A stretch of 64,000 nt of DNA, from the NCBI RefSeq assembly GCF_007565055.1, contig NC_044565.1, positions 47,131,711-47,195,710 on the forward strand, read 5' to 3'. The DNA comes from Rhinopithecus roxellana. Taxonomy: Eukaryota > Chordata > Mammalia > Primates > Cercopithecidae. Within the stretch, counting starts at the first letter, position 1; the number at the start of each line of letters is the position of its first letter. Below the pieces are notes generated by a model that did no database searches, was not told the DNA's origin, and saw nothing but the letters and a program-made list of their open reading frames with translations. Of this stretch, positions 12,025-23,861 are shown in pieces. The position numbers and the translations under genes were made by a program.

Positions 12025-12056
12025 GAATGCAAAGTTAGTATAGTATTAGAAAATCA

Positions 12057-12396
12057 GGCCGGGCACAGTGGCTCACGTCTGTTATCCCAGCACTTTGGGA
12101 GGCACAGGTGGACAGATCACTTGAGGCCAGAAGTTCAAGACCAGCCTAGCCTGGCCAACATGGCGAAACCCCTTCTCTACTAAAAAATATGTAAAAATTA
12201 GCCAGGCATGGTGGTGCATGCCTGTAGTCCCAGCTACTTGGTAGGCTGAGGCAGGAGAATCACTTGAACCAGGAGGCGGAGGTTGCAGTGAGCCAAGATC
12301 GTGCCATTGTACTTCAGACTGGGCGACACAGTGAGACTCTGTCTCAAAATAATAATAATAATAATGATAATAATAATAATAATAATAATAAAAATA
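12057..12396 (+). mobile_element. Alu with (AAT)n tail
   Basis: Full-length; the tail is expanded to an (AAT)n microsatellite at 12348-12392. Confidence 0.93.
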
Positions 12397-12425
12397 AAGA
12401 CTACTAGAAAACTTAGCCGGGCATG

Positions 12426-12741
12426 GGCCAGGCGTGGTGGCTCACACCTGTAATCCCAGCACTTTGGGAGGCCGAGGCAGGTGGATCACGATGTCAGGAG
12501 ATCAAGACTATCCTGGCTAACACAATGAAACCCTGTCTCTACTAAAAATGCAAAAAATTAGCCGGGCGTGGTGGTGGCGCCTGTAGTCCCAACTACTTGG
12601 AAGGAAGGCTGAGGCAGGAGAACGGCGTGAACCTGGGAGGCAGAGCTTGCAGTGAGCTGAGATCACTCCATTGCACTCCAGCCTGGGCGACAGAGCAAGA
12701 CTCCATCTCCAAAAAATAAAAAAAATTAAAAATAAATAAAA
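12426..12741 (+). mobile_element. AluY inside an Alu fragment
   Basis: AAAACTTAGCC(A/G)GGCATG occurs before and after; the remainder of the host fragment runs on at 12743-12899. Confidence 0.92.
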
Positions 12742-12742
12742 C

Positions 12743-12899
12743 TTAGCCAGGCATGTGGTGCACACCTGTAGTCCCCCTTACTCAGGAGGCTGAGGTGGGA
12801 GGAAAACTTGAGCCCAGGAATTTGACATTACAGCCAGTTATGATTGTGCCACTGCACTCCAGTATGGGCAACAGAGTGAGACTCTGTCTCTGAAAAAAA
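12743..12899 (+). mobile_element. Alu fragment (host of the previous AluY)
   Basis: Right-hand part of an old Alu, truncated at its 5' end. Confidence 0.8.
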
Positions 12900-13654
12900 C
12901 TTTCTTTTAGTGAAAGAACCCAAACATGAAAGACTGTATGCTGTAAAATTCCATTTATAAAAAGTTCGAAACCAAGCAAAACTCAGTGATTATCCCTGGG
13001 GCAGTCGTGCCTGGCAGGGACACCACTAGGCTTCTGTAGAGCTGATCATGCTTTGTTTCCTAATCTGTGCTGGTTCTATGGCTGCGTCTGATTTGTGAAC
13101 ATTCAGAAAACAATAAAATGCGTGTACATAGTCCCTAACAAGAGAGGCAGCCTGTGCTTTGAAGCTTCGAGGCCAGGCATTGCCTTCTCTCTAACTATGA
13201 AAGTCCTAGATGGCATCTTCTTATAATAGAAGGCTGTTTTGTCTACACTGAGAATCTATTATTCAGTGTAGCCACCTTCATCAATCATCTCAGCCAGGTC
13301 TTCTGGACAACTTGACACAGCTTCTCCATCAGCAGTGGCTGCTTCACCTTGTGCTTTTCTTATGGAGACTGTTTCTTTCCTTAACCCTCATGAGCCAACC
13401 TCTGCTAGCTTCAAGGTTTTCTTCTGCAGCTTCCTTACCCCTCTCAGCTTTCACAGAATTGAAGAGAGTTCGGGTCTTGCTCTAGAGGCGATGCTTTGGC
13501 TTAAGAGAATGTGTCTGGTTTGATCTTCTATCCAGTCAGTTTCAGGGGGACTGAAACTGTCTCCTTATCAGCAATAACGCTGCTGTACCATCTTGTCATT
13601 CCTATGTTCACCAGAACAGCACTCCCAATTTCCTTCAAGAACTTTTCTTTTTAT

Positions 13655-13813
13655 TGTTATTATCTTTTTGAGACAGGGTCTTACTCCGCCACCCAGGCTG
13701 GAGTGCCGTGGTGTGATCATAGCTCACTGCAGCCTCAAACTCCTGGGCTCAAGTGATCCTCCCATCTCAGCCTCCTGAGAAGCTGGGACTACAGGCTTGA
13801 GCCACCATGCCTG
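13655..13813 (-). mobile_element. Alu half-element in Tigger1
   Basis: Antisense monomer-length Alu interrupting the transposase relic. Confidence 0.88.
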
Positions 13814-14340
13814 AAGAAGTTTTGCTTTGCATTCACAATTTAGCAAACAGATGCAAAAGGCCTGGGTTTTGGCCTGTCTCAACTTTCACCACGCCTTCCT
13901 TACTACGCTTGATCATTTCTAGCATTCGCAGTAAAGTGAGAGGCATGTGACTCTTCCTTTCATTTGAACGCTTATAGGCCATTGCAGGGTTATTAATTGG
14001 CCTAGTTTCAATATTGCTGAGTCTCAGGGAATATGGAGGCCCTAGGAGAGGGAGAGAAGTAGGGAATGGCTGCTCAGTGGGTCAGGACACCCACCATTCA
14101 TTGATTAAGCTCACCATCTCATACAGGCAGAGTTCATGGTGCCTGAAACAATTTCAGTAGCAACATTAAAGATCAAAGATCACAGAGCACCATAACGGAT
14201 ATAATAAAAAGTTTTGGAATACTGCAATGATTATCAAAATGTGACACAAAGACAGAAGTGAGTACGTGCTGTTGAAAATGGCACTGACAAGACTTGCTCA
14301 ACACAAGGTTGTCACAAAACTTAAATTTGTAAAAAATGTT

Positions 14341-14644
14341 GGCCGGGCGCAGTGGCTCGCACCTGTAATCCCAACACTCTGGGAGGCCCGGGGGGGCGGA
14401 TCACCCGAGGTCAGAATTTCGAGACCATCCTGGCCAACATGGTGAAACCCTGTCCCTACTAAAAATACAAAATTAGCCACGCATGGTGGTGCGCGCCTGT
14501 AATCCCAGCAACTTGGGAGGCTGAGGCAGGAGAATCTGAACCCGGGAGGTGGAAGTTGCCGTGAGCTAAGATTGTGCCATTGCACTCCAGCCTGGGCGAC
14601 AGGAGCGAGACTCCATCTACAGGGATAAAAGAAAAAGAAAAAGA
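14341..14644 (+). mobile_element. Alu in Tigger1
   Basis: Full-length; the Tigger1 end resumes at about 14650. Confidence 0.93.
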
Positions 14645-14922
14645 AGCAGCAGTATCTGCAAAGCACAACAAAGTGAAGTGGAAGAAAATGAAGTGTGCCT
14701 GACCTATATTCATATTAAAATTTAAAAATACGAGTTCACTCCTAAAGCTCCTGGTTATAAAAGTCAGAAGAAAAATTGGGAAAAAAAATGAAGAAAAGTT
14801 TTTATGTCGTTTTCTCTATGTGTAGTGCCCTTTCAGCAAGCATGTAAGATTCCTTTTAAATGCCAGGGTCCTCCCCTATGTCTCATATCAATGTAACAGG
14901 ACGCTTAAGAATAGATCTCTTG

Positions 14923-15080
14923 GGCTGGGCGTGGTGGCTCGTGCCTGTAATCCTGGCACTTTGGGAGGCTGAAATGACAGGAACGCTTGAGTCCAGGAGG
15001 TGGAGGCTGCAGTGAGCTGAGACCGCACCGCTGCACTCCAGCCTGGGCAGCAGAGTGCGACTCTGTCTCTGAGAAACTAA
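14923..15080 (+). mobile_element. Alu fragment
   Basis: Deleted Alu lacking the centre, ending GTCTCTGAGAAACTAAAA. Confidence 0.85.
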
Positions 15081-15178
15081 AACCAAACATCTCTCATCAG
15101 GCTATCAACAAGTTACATGTGTTTTTTGTGACTACTCAGATAAAAATGTTCCATTGTAACAGTTTCTCAACATTGCAG

Positions 15179-15335
15179 GCAGGGCTGGCGGTGTTCCCAG
15201 GAGGGGGCCCTCACCCACCACCTCGAGGCCGCTCGCTCACTGTGCAGCTGTATGGCAGGCCCAGCGGTGCCCCTCCCTTCGTACATCACCAGAATCGGCT
15301 GAAAACTGCCAAAAGAGAACTCGGAAAACAAACAG
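15179..15335 (+). other. exon-like open segment, unknown
   Basis: A 157-base segment lies between a good acceptor (TTTCTCAACATTGCAG) and a strong donor (AAACAG/GTGAGT) on the plus strand, antisense within the ZNF251 intron. It is open throughout, with one frame reading L-T-V-Q-L-Y-G-R-P and K-R-E-L-G-K-Q-T near its end. It is not a repeat I recognise, and it begins a CpG-rich patch extending to about 15680. I do not recognise the peptide. It could be an exon of an antisense noncoding RNA, a captured exon, or chance. Confidence 0.35.
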
Positions 15336-15819
15336 GTGAGTGGAGAGGCCATGCTTTATCCACCTGGCCTAAAGGACCCTCCAGGCGCGGGGCCCAGAGC
15401 ACCAATCCCTGGACAAAGAGCAAGGGTGGGCTCTGCTGCCTCCCAGAGGCCTCCCGCGGTAAGACAGCCACGGAAAGCACAGCACGTGACGCCGCGACGA
15501 GGCGTCCCAGGGGCAGGGCCCTGGCAAGGAACCCCCAACAAACACGACTGAAACTCAGCCTGGATTCAAAGTCCACATGGAGGCACTGCCAGAGGCGCCT
15601 CCCGGGCCAGGTCAGACACCGCGGTAGGGGAGGACGGGACCAGGGCCTGTGGCTCCCGGGGGCGCCCATCACTAACCTCCTTCTTGTACAAGACACACTC
15701 AGAACTTCTAAAGCAGGGCACCTGTGCTCACCACTGCCCCTTCAAAGGCGAACAAACAAAAACAGAATCATCTTTTCCTATCTGGCTGACAAGATCTTAC
15801 TCAAGATCTCTTCATGCAA
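15336..15819. other. CpG-rich single-copy patch, no gene assigned
   Basis: GC-rich sequence with many CpGs to about 15680, unusual amid intronic repeats. An open plus-strand frame runs through it but is not recognisable. Confidence 0.5.
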
Positions 15820-16124
15820 GGCCGGGTGCTGTGGCTCATGCCTGTAATTCCAGCACTTTGGGAGGCCGAGGCAGGCAGATCACCTGAGGTCGGGAGTTCA
15901 AGACCAGCCTGACCAACATGGAGAAACCCCATCTCTACTAAAAATACAAAATTAGCTGGGTGTGGTGGCTCATGCCTGTAATCCCAGCTACCAGGGAGGC
16001 TGAGGAAGGAGAATCGCTTGAACCTGGGAGGCGGTGGTTGTGGTGAGCCAAGATGGTGCCATTGCACTCCAGCCTGAGCAACAAGAGTGAAATTCCGTCT
16101 CAAAAAAAAAAAAAAAAAAAAAAA
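15820..16124 (+). mobile_element. Alu
   Basis: Full-length; ATCTC(T/C)TCA(T/C)GCAA is the diverged target duplication. Confidence 0.94.
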
Positions 16125-16554
16125 TCTCCTCACGCAATTCAGACACCCAATGACGGTCGTGGGAACCGCCCCCATGAGAGGAGACAGCAGCACCTCAGGT
16201 ACCGTGTCGCACAGCCACATAGGATTAAGACTGAGGATGGACTCTCTTCCAACTGCCCCAACAGGACTTCAGTGCTTCCAGATGATGTCCGGAGCGCCGA
16301 CGAAACCCCATGACGCTAGGGTTCACTACACTGACATCATGGGATGCTGGGCCACGAGCTAAGGCCACCTTGCTTCCTGGTCTAAGTCTGGCACGAACCA
16401 CACACAGGAGCCTTGCTCCCCTGCAAGTTTAGAATATCCCAATCAACACTTTTAGTCAAAATGACCACAAACAGTGGCTATCAGAACCATAGTTTCACAA
16501 AACTATGCAGTTCTTTGTCTTCCTCCAGCTACAAAAGTGTGTTTCCTCAATGGT
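16125..16554. other. no gene seen
   Basis: Apparently single-copy; nothing recognised. Confidence 0.4.
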
Positions 16555-16745
16555 GTACTGCGTACCGATGGAACTTTCTGGGCAACAATAACATTATATA
16601 TCTTGACAGAGGTTTGGTTTACACAAGTGTGTCTATTTGTTAAAACTCAGCAAATTCACACTTAAGATTTGTGCACTTCATTTATATACTTTTCACCTCA
16701 AAAGAAAAAACTGTAAACAAACACTGATCTCCAATCAATGACACA
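16555..16745 (+). mobile_element. L1M 3' UTR fragment
   Basis: The segment with ATATCTTGACAGAGG and CACTTAAGATTTGTGCA is typical of the L1MC/MD 3' end. Confidence 0.6.
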
Positions 16746-16815
16746 TATGTATTTAAAGGAAGTGTCCTGTTAGTGCTGCTGCTTGGTTATTTTATGTATG
16801 TATGTATGTATGCAT

Positions 16816-17099
16816 TTTGAGACAGAGTCTTGCTCTGTCACCCAGGCTGGAGTGCAGTGGTGTGATTTCTGCTCACAGCAACCTCTGCCTCCCAGGTTCA
16901 AGCAACTCTCCTGCCTCAGCCTCCTGAGGAGCTGGGATTACAGGCGTGAGCCATCACGCCCTGCTGATTTTTGTATTTTCAGTAGAGACAGGGTTTCACC
17001 ATGCTGGCCAGGCAGGTCTGAAACTCCTGACCTCAGGTGATCCACCCACCTTGCCTCCCAAAGTGCTGGGATTACAGGCGTGAGTCACCACACCCAGCC
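16816..17099 (-). mobile_element. Alu
   Basis: Antisense Alu next to a short (TATG)n run. Confidence 0.93.
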
Positions 17100-17166
17100 C
17101 AATAATTTTATTTTAAAATTAAAAATTAAATTAAATTCAATAAAGGATATGTCCTGACAGCTGCAT

Positions 17167-17464
17167 TTTTTTTTTTTTTTTTTTAGACAGAATCTTTCTC
17201 TGTCACCCAGGCTGGAGTGCAATGATGCGATCTCAACTCACTGCAACCTCTGCCCCCAGGTTCAAGTGATTCTCATGCCTCAGCCTCCTGAGTAGCTGGG
17301 ACTATAGGCATGCGCCACCAAGCCTGGCTAATTTTTTAATTTTTTTGTAAAGACGGGGTTTACCATGTTGGCCAGGCTTGTGTCAAACTCCTGGCCTCAA
17401 GTGATCTGCCCACCTCAGCCTCCCAAAGTGTTGGGATTACAGGTGTGAGCCACTGTGCCCAGCC
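17167..17464 (-). mobile_element. Alu
   Basis: Full-length antisense Alu. Confidence 0.94.
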
Positions 17465-17821
17465 TTGCAATTTAGTTCAAAAGCAAAAACAAAGTAGATG
17501 ATGGGTCTGGTAGAGGGATAGTGGCATGGCAAATGTTAACACAGAACCTTGGTGGCGGGTGTATGAGTCTTCACCATAAAGTTCTTCCAAATTTGGTGTA
17601 TGTCTGAAATCTTCCGTAACACACTGGGGGAAAAGTGCTGTACATTAATTCTAGATAATCCAAAACCTATGCATGATTGACAGGTCATAGGAAAAAGATG
17701 AGTTGGCCAATTACATTAGACTGAGCGTTAGAACCTATCAGACCTCAAACACAAACCACAGTAGGTAACTTAATACTGGCAGCAGTAACAATTCACTTGT
17801 ATGTAATAAATTGTTGATAAA
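17465..17821. other. old repeat-like sequence, no gene
   Basis: GGCAAATGTTAACAC...GTGTATGAGTCTTCA looks like a diverged interspersed-repeat 3' end of uncertain family. Confidence 0.35.
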
Positions 17822-18126
17822 GGCCAGGCTGGGTGGCTCACACCTGTAATCCCAGCACTTCGGGAGGCTGAGGCGGGTGGATCATCTGAGGTCAGGAGTT
17901 CGAGAGCAGCCTGGCCAACATGGAGAAACCTGGTCTCTACTAAAAATACAAAAATTAGCTGGGCGTGGTGGCATGGCCTGTAGTCCCAGCTACATGGGAG
18001 GCTGACGCAGGAGAATTGCTTGAACCCGGGAGGCAGAGGTTGTAATGAGCTAAGATCGTGCCCCTGCACTCTAGCCTGGGCGACAGAGCGAGACTCCATC
18101 TCAAAACAAAACAAAACAAAACAAAA
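17822..18126 (+). mobile_element. Alu
   Basis: Full-length with a (AAAAC)n tail. Confidence 0.94.
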
Positions 18127-18149
18127 ATGTTGATAAAATATTACTTAAG

Positions 18150-18268
18150 TCGGGTGTGGTGGCTCATGCCTGTAATCCTAGCACTTTGAGAGGCTGAAGT
18201 GGGAGGATCGCTTGAGGCCAAAAGTTTGAGAACTGCCTGGGCAAGATGTTGAGACCCCACCTCTAAAA
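18150..18268 (+). mobile_element. Alu left-arm fragment
   Basis: Left monomer only. Confidence 0.85.
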
Positions 18269-19649
18269 CAGACCCAGTGCAGCAGGCCTGTTCCTGAGCT
18301 GCCTCCACATGTGTTATCCTCTTTGACATGAGCTCCAACTGCCATGAGGACTCCGGCAGCCGCCTGACCTGAGTTCCCAACCCCTCCCTCTTTCCCCTGT
18401 GGGTCAGAGGCCACCGCTGCAAGCCCACCTGCACACAGCTGCTTGACTGGACGCAAAACCTGGACTGATTGCGGAGCAGGAGCCCTCCTTGTACGTGTTT
18501 GCTCCAAACCCTGCAACCCCTCTTCTCCACCTGGGCTTCCACCCACACCCTGGAACCCAGGAAAGGCAGATGCCCCAGATCCTCGCCCTCCATCCTCTCT
18601 CCTCCCGCCGACCTCCATGTGGCCTTCAGGCATGCCATGTACCCCCAAGATCTATAAGTAAGAAAATCCTTATTTTCCATCTTGTGTCTGATCACTGAAG
18701 AGGTTTTCTCAAGAGAAACAAAAGGAAAAAAGAATAAAAGAAAAAATCCTGGAAAAGCTAACACAGTTGCTGGGATGGAGTGCGAGATGCCTTTCAGCTG
18801 CGCCTGGCTGACTCAAATCACTGCCAGTGGGGATAACTACATCTGGGAACAGAGATGCTGCTAGGGTCTGTCCCACAGCCGGCAGAATTTTAGGCTGTAC
18901 GTGCCAGATGCCTAAACTGTGCACCCTAAATGGCTGTTGGGCAGGTAGGCGTGGCTCTGTGTTTCCGACATCCTGACCAAGGAGGCACCCACTCAGACCA
19001 CGGTCCCTCTGCTGGGACCTTCCCATGCCACACCTGCCCGGTGTTTTCCTTTGTCCCAGTGCTGAGCTGAGGGGAGCTCCTGGCTGTACGGACACCTCCC
19101 GCGGCATTCACAGGTATCCAGGTCTACTGCAGACCCAGACCATGGGCGATCCCTGCAGGGCTCGCCATGACCCCTTGCAAATATCCATGCTTTGTCCCTG
19201 TGCCTGTCGGCCCTCTCCCCCAACTCCAGGGGGTTTCACGGGTCTAATCCCTGGCATGGACTGGTGGGCAAAAGCAAATGCCCTGAGCACCCAGTCCCTG
19301 CCCCACTGGATGCTGGAGGCCGCCATCCAGCTCTTAGATGAGTGCAAGGCTCACAGCAACAGCATGGGCTGTACTTGGTGCCGCTGGTCCTGTGGTCCTG
19401 AGGCCTGGGGGCTGACCCTGACACCAGAAAATGATGGCGCTGGTGGGTGCTGACCCTGGTCCCACAGAGGCCACTGGGACACCCTGGAGAGGGAGGTGCT
19501 GCCTGCGAGGTAGGGACACACAGAGGTCACCCTCAGATTCTTCTGGCAATAATCTAAAAGGTCAAAATCACAGGGGACGGGGGAATTAGAACTGGAGACC
19601 AAAATTCCTCTATGGTAGAAAATTCGAATTTGCCTTAAGGGGTTTTGCA
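18269..19649. other. no gene assigned
   Basis: GC-rich, Alu-free 1.4 kb. Open frames exist on both strands but none shows a domain, and I see no supporting splice pair. It may be an old retroviral internal piece upstream of the pol remnant; not demonstrated. Confidence 0.35.
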
Positions 19650-19950
19650 GGCCGGGCACAGTGGCTCACGCCTGTAATCCCAGCACTTTGGGAAGCCGAG
19701 GTGGGTGGATCACCCGAGGTCAGGAGCTTGAGACCAGCCTGACCAACGTGGAGAAACCCAGTCTCTACTAAAAATACAAAAATTAGCTGGGTGTGGTGGC
19801 GGGTGCCTGTAATTCCAGCTACTCGGGAGGCTGAGGTGGGAGAATCATTTGAACCAGGGAGGCAGAGCTTGCAGTGAGCTGAGATTGCGTCATTGCACTA
19901 CAGCCTGGGCGACAAGAGTGAGACTCAGTCTCAAAAAAAAAAAAAAAAAA
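19650..19950 (+). mobile_element. Alu
   Basis: Full-length; GGTTTTGCA/GATTTTGCA flank it. Confidence 0.94.
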
Positions 19951-20967
19951 GATTTTGCATTGACAGAGTGAAAAGGGGGCTGACTCAGGGCATTTAGTAC
20001 CGGGTCAGAGTTAGTGCTCACTCCCACAGAAATGTGTACTAAATTCCTCCAGGACACTGGCCCAGATCCCCCACATCTGTCCCTCAATGTGGCCAATCCC
20101 ATGCCCATGAATCAGAAAAACCACTGATGACGAAGCCTCACCCGGTGGGGACGACGGGCGCACTCGGAGACTCCCTGCTGTGGATACTCAAGGCAAGGCC
20201 CGGACTCAACCACCCACCAGTGACAACAGCCAGAGCTCACTGTGGAGAGGCCCTGGAGACCACACCCACCTCCTGCTGAGTGACAGCAGACAGCGCGAGG
20301 GGTCTGTTGTCTCTTTGAATGTCACTGCTGGGGACCCTGGGACTGTCTCCAGTCCTGAAGAGGCTCCCCTCAGTCACATGGCAGCTCCGGACAAGACACG
20401 TGCAAAGGCGAGACATGGGCAGCTGCTCCCTGGTGCTCAGCAGTCGCCTGCTGAGGGCCCCCAGCCTGACTTCGACTAACCCTGGCCCCCCACAGTGGGA
20501 CCCAGGCCTCACCATTATTTTCCCTGAGTACCTGGAAACCCTTCCCCAAATCCCAGGACTAAGAACCAGACCCTCATGGGCCCCCACGATGGGTGGGTGT
20601 GCCCAACGCCCTCATCACGGGGCAACCAGAAAATAAGCACCTGGGCTCACGCGGCCACATTTCTGAAGGCTGAGGACCCTTGACAGCCTGTTCTCACGGA
20701 ACTAATACCCTCCCTCCTTTCCCGACTTGAGAGAATGGCAGCCTCCTCATCCCTTAGCCTGGGGACTTGGTAGTCCTCCAGGGACTGTCCCACTCTGAGG
20801 GGACAATTGCCTTTTACTACTCTATTAATTGGGGCAAGAAAAACTTTCAGTACTTTATAAGGGGACCCAAGTCACAGTAGTTTCTGAGGAGCCTACAAAA
20901 TGTAAAAAGGGAAAGCTTTTAAAATAATGGGAATCACGAACAAACCCTCGGGAGTTCACCTTCCTTT
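19951..20967. other. no gene assigned
   Basis: About 1 kb without recognised repeats or coding signals; it precedes the retroviral pol remnant and could belong to it. Confidence 0.35.
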
Positions 20968-21287
20968 ATTTTATTTTACTTATTTATTTATTTTATTTAT
21001 TTTTGAGACAGAGTTTCACTCTTGTTGCCCAGGCTGGAGTGCAATGGCACAATCTCAGCTCACCGCAACTTCTACCTCTCGGGTTCAAGTGATTCTCCTG
21101 CCTCAGCCTCCCAAGTAACTGGGATTACCGGCATGCACCACCATGCCTGGCTAATTTTTGTATTTTTAGTAGAGATAAGGTTTCTCCATGTTGGTCAGGC
21201 TGGTCTCGAACTCCCGACCTCAGATGATGCATCCGCCTCAGCCTCCCAAAGTGCTGGGATAACAGACGTGAGCCACCGTGCCCGGCC
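20968..21287 (-). mobile_element. Alu
   Basis: Antisense, with a (TTTA)n tail; first of three in tandem. Confidence 0.94.
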
Positions 21288-21288
21288 T

Positions 21289-21604
21289 ATTTTATTATTA
21301 TTATTTTTTGAGACAGAGAATTTTTTTTTTTCGTTCTTGTTGCCCAGGTTGAAATGCAGTGGTGCAATCTCTGCTCACTGCAACCTCCGGCTCCCAGGTT
21401 CAAGTGATTCTCCTGCCTCAGCCTCCCAAGTAGCTGGGATTACAGGCACCCGCCACCATGCACGGCTAACTTTTTTGTATTTTTAGTAGAGATGGGGTTT
21501 CACCATGTTGGCCAGGCTGGTCTTGAATTCCTGACCTCAGATGATCCACCTGTCTCAGCCTCCCAAAGTGCTGGGATTACAGGTGTAAGCCACCGCACCC
21601 AGCC
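21289..21604 (-). mobile_element. Alu
   Basis: Antisense, with an extra T run inside the tail region. Confidence 0.93.
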
Positions 21605-21609
21605 TATTT

Positions 21610-21899
21610 TATTTTGTTTAAGACAGTCTTGCTCTGTTGCCCAGGCTGGGGTACAGCGGCATGATCTTGGTTCACGGGAGCCTTGACTTTCCAGGCCCAA
21701 GCAATCCTCCCACCTCAGCCTCCTGAGTAGCTAGGATTACAGGTGCCCACCACCACACCAGGCTAATTTTTATATTTTTAGTAGAGATGGGGTTTTACCA
21801 TGTTGGCCGGGCTGGTCTTGAACTCCTGGTCTCAAGTTATCTGCCTGCTTTGGCCTCTTAAAGTGCTAGGATTACAGGCATGAGCCACTGTGCCGGGCC
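21610..21899 (-). mobile_element. Alu
   Basis: Antisense, third of the tandem. Confidence 0.92.
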
Positions 21900-22631
21900 C
21901 CTCATGACCCTTTAGATGCCTCCATTGGCACTACTTTTATTAAACATCTGCCACCCACCTGCTCTCTCTTCTTCCATCATGCGAGTGGGTGCCCTCATGC
22001 TCCTGGAACAAACCTAAGTCACCAGCCCTTCTGGTTGCAGCTGCCCACTGGGAACCCGTCCACTTGCCACTTCCAGTAAAGACGGTGCACACCCCTCAAT
22101 ATCCCTTAAAACAAGGTGTGCTGGCCTGTGCCCAGCCATTAAAAACATGCTAAAGGCTAAGGTTACAAAACCACTCTCTCTCCCTTTAACAGCACAGTCT
22201 AGCCTGTACCCCAAATTAGTTCCAAAGAGTGGCGCTTACTTATTAATTACTGAAACTTACATGCCCAAGTTTCTCCAACAAAGCCCCCTCTAAGATAACA
22301 GAAATTATTGAAGATATTCCAATGGTCCCAGGTGCACACTTTGTGGTCCTTGGTTCGGCCAATATGTTTTATTCCATACCTATTACTGAGGAGTCTCAAC
22401 CACAATTTGCCTTCATTTTCAAAGGAACACAATATCCCTTTACTCAGCTTCCAGCGAGGTCCCCAGTAGCCCAGCCAGTGCCCAAACCTCTGCAGACAAG
22501 ACCTGGATGAGGCATCTCTTCCACACTGTCATTTACGGCATCGTATTGATGACCTCCTGTTAAAAGGTTCCTTCTGAATAAGCTGTTCACATTTACACAC
22601 CATCATAACCCAGCTGAAAAATAATGGTGAT

Positions 22632-22924
22632 GGCTGGGTGCGATGGCTCACGCCTGTAATCCCGGCACTTTGGGAGGCCAAGGCGGACGGATCATGAGGT
22701 CAGGAGACCGAGACCATCCTGGCAAACACGGTGAAACCTTGTGTCTACCTAGAAAAAAAAAAATACGAAAAATTAGCCAGGCGAGGTGGCGGGCGCCTGT
22801 AGTCCCAGCTACTTGGGAGGCTGAGGCAGGAGAATGGTGTGAACCGGGAGGTGGAGCTTGCAGTGAGCCAAGATCACACCACTGCACACCCCAGCCTGGG
22901 CGACAGAACGAGACTCTGTCTCAC

Positions 22925-22952
<28 letters not shown>
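22632..22952 (+). mobile_element. AluY in ERV pol
   Basis: Full-length with a long A tail, splitting the pol remnant. Confidence 0.95.
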
Positions 22953-22955
<3 letters not shown>

Positions 22956-23757
22956 TTATGGTATCACCCCACATAAAATACAGGGGCCAGTGCCTTCAGT
23001 AAAATTCTTGGGCACTGTCTGGTCAGGGTGCAGTAGATCCTATTAACTGTTAAACATAAACTACTGATACTGATACCACCCACAGGTCTTCGATAGACAC
23101 ATTCATTTGGATTCTTCATGTTTGGGAGACAAGAGTTTCCATATCTTACTCTAATACCCAGACCCTTTTATGCTATAACCTGTAAAGCAACCACCTCTCA
23201 GTGGGGAGGCCCCACAGCCCTCACCCAGCCTGGCAGGCAGCCCAGCACACCATGCCACCATGCCTCCAGGTCCCACTCTTGCGTGGAAGCTCTGGCGACA
23301 CCCACTCTGCCTCATGGAGTCTGTGGAGAAAACATGGTCCACCTGGTTGCCCATAGGGTTCTGAACTAAATGAGCCCCAAAGAGCAGCTCAATATGCCCC
23401 CTAGAAAGGCAAATGCTATCCACCTATTGGGCACAATTAGAAACTGAGGGTCCCACAATGAGTGGAAGCAGCACCCCTGTGGACTCCAATCCCCACCATG
23501 CCACAGCTCAGGACACCTCCCACCCAGGACAGGTAGGTGCCGCCTTGCTACATGGAAATGGCACCTGTGGGACCAGGCTGACCTGACACAAAGGGTCTTC
23601 CCAAACTCCAGGAGGGTGTGTGGCTTTACTCATACCCGGCCCCTTGCTCATAGTGTTGGAGGACGTGGCCGAGTCAGTCGAATTGGCAGCCTTGTGATGC
23701 AACATGCCTGCAAGTCCAAACTGCCTTCTGCCCATAGATTTAGACTCAGTCAGGCAA

Positions 23758-23861
23758 GTGGAAACAGGACGGTTTTCTCATTCAAAGCAACCTCGGGGGG
23801 CACCTGTTTGTGGAAACAGGACGGTTCTCTCGTTCAGGGCAACCTCGGGGGGCACCTGTTT
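23758..23861 (+). repeat. 52-base tandem duplication
   Basis: Two adjacent copies of a unit starting GTGGAAACAGGACGG and ending GGCACCTGTTT, with a few mismatches. Confidence 0.9.

Larger units (their letters stand above)
13150..14705 (-). mobile_element. Tigger1 DNA transposon, decayed, transposase 5' part
   Basis: The minus-strand sequence matches the N-terminal part of the Tigger1 pogo-like transposase; its old start lies near 13982. Beyond that is the terminal noncoding region up to about 14702, where the end GTATCTGCAAAGCACAA resembles the Tigger1 terminus. Two Alus interrupt it (13655-13813 and 14341-14644). The C-terminal half of the transposase gene is missing on the left. Such elements are long dead in primates. 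Confidence 0.85.

Noticed and set aside
14987..15847. 286-codon plus-strand frame as one protein gene
   Set aside because: It begins in an Alu and runs through a likely donor site; only the 15179-15335 part looks exon-like.
19025..19453. 142-codon plus-strand frame
   Set aside because: No domain, no splice support, and overlapping frames on the other strand are equally long.
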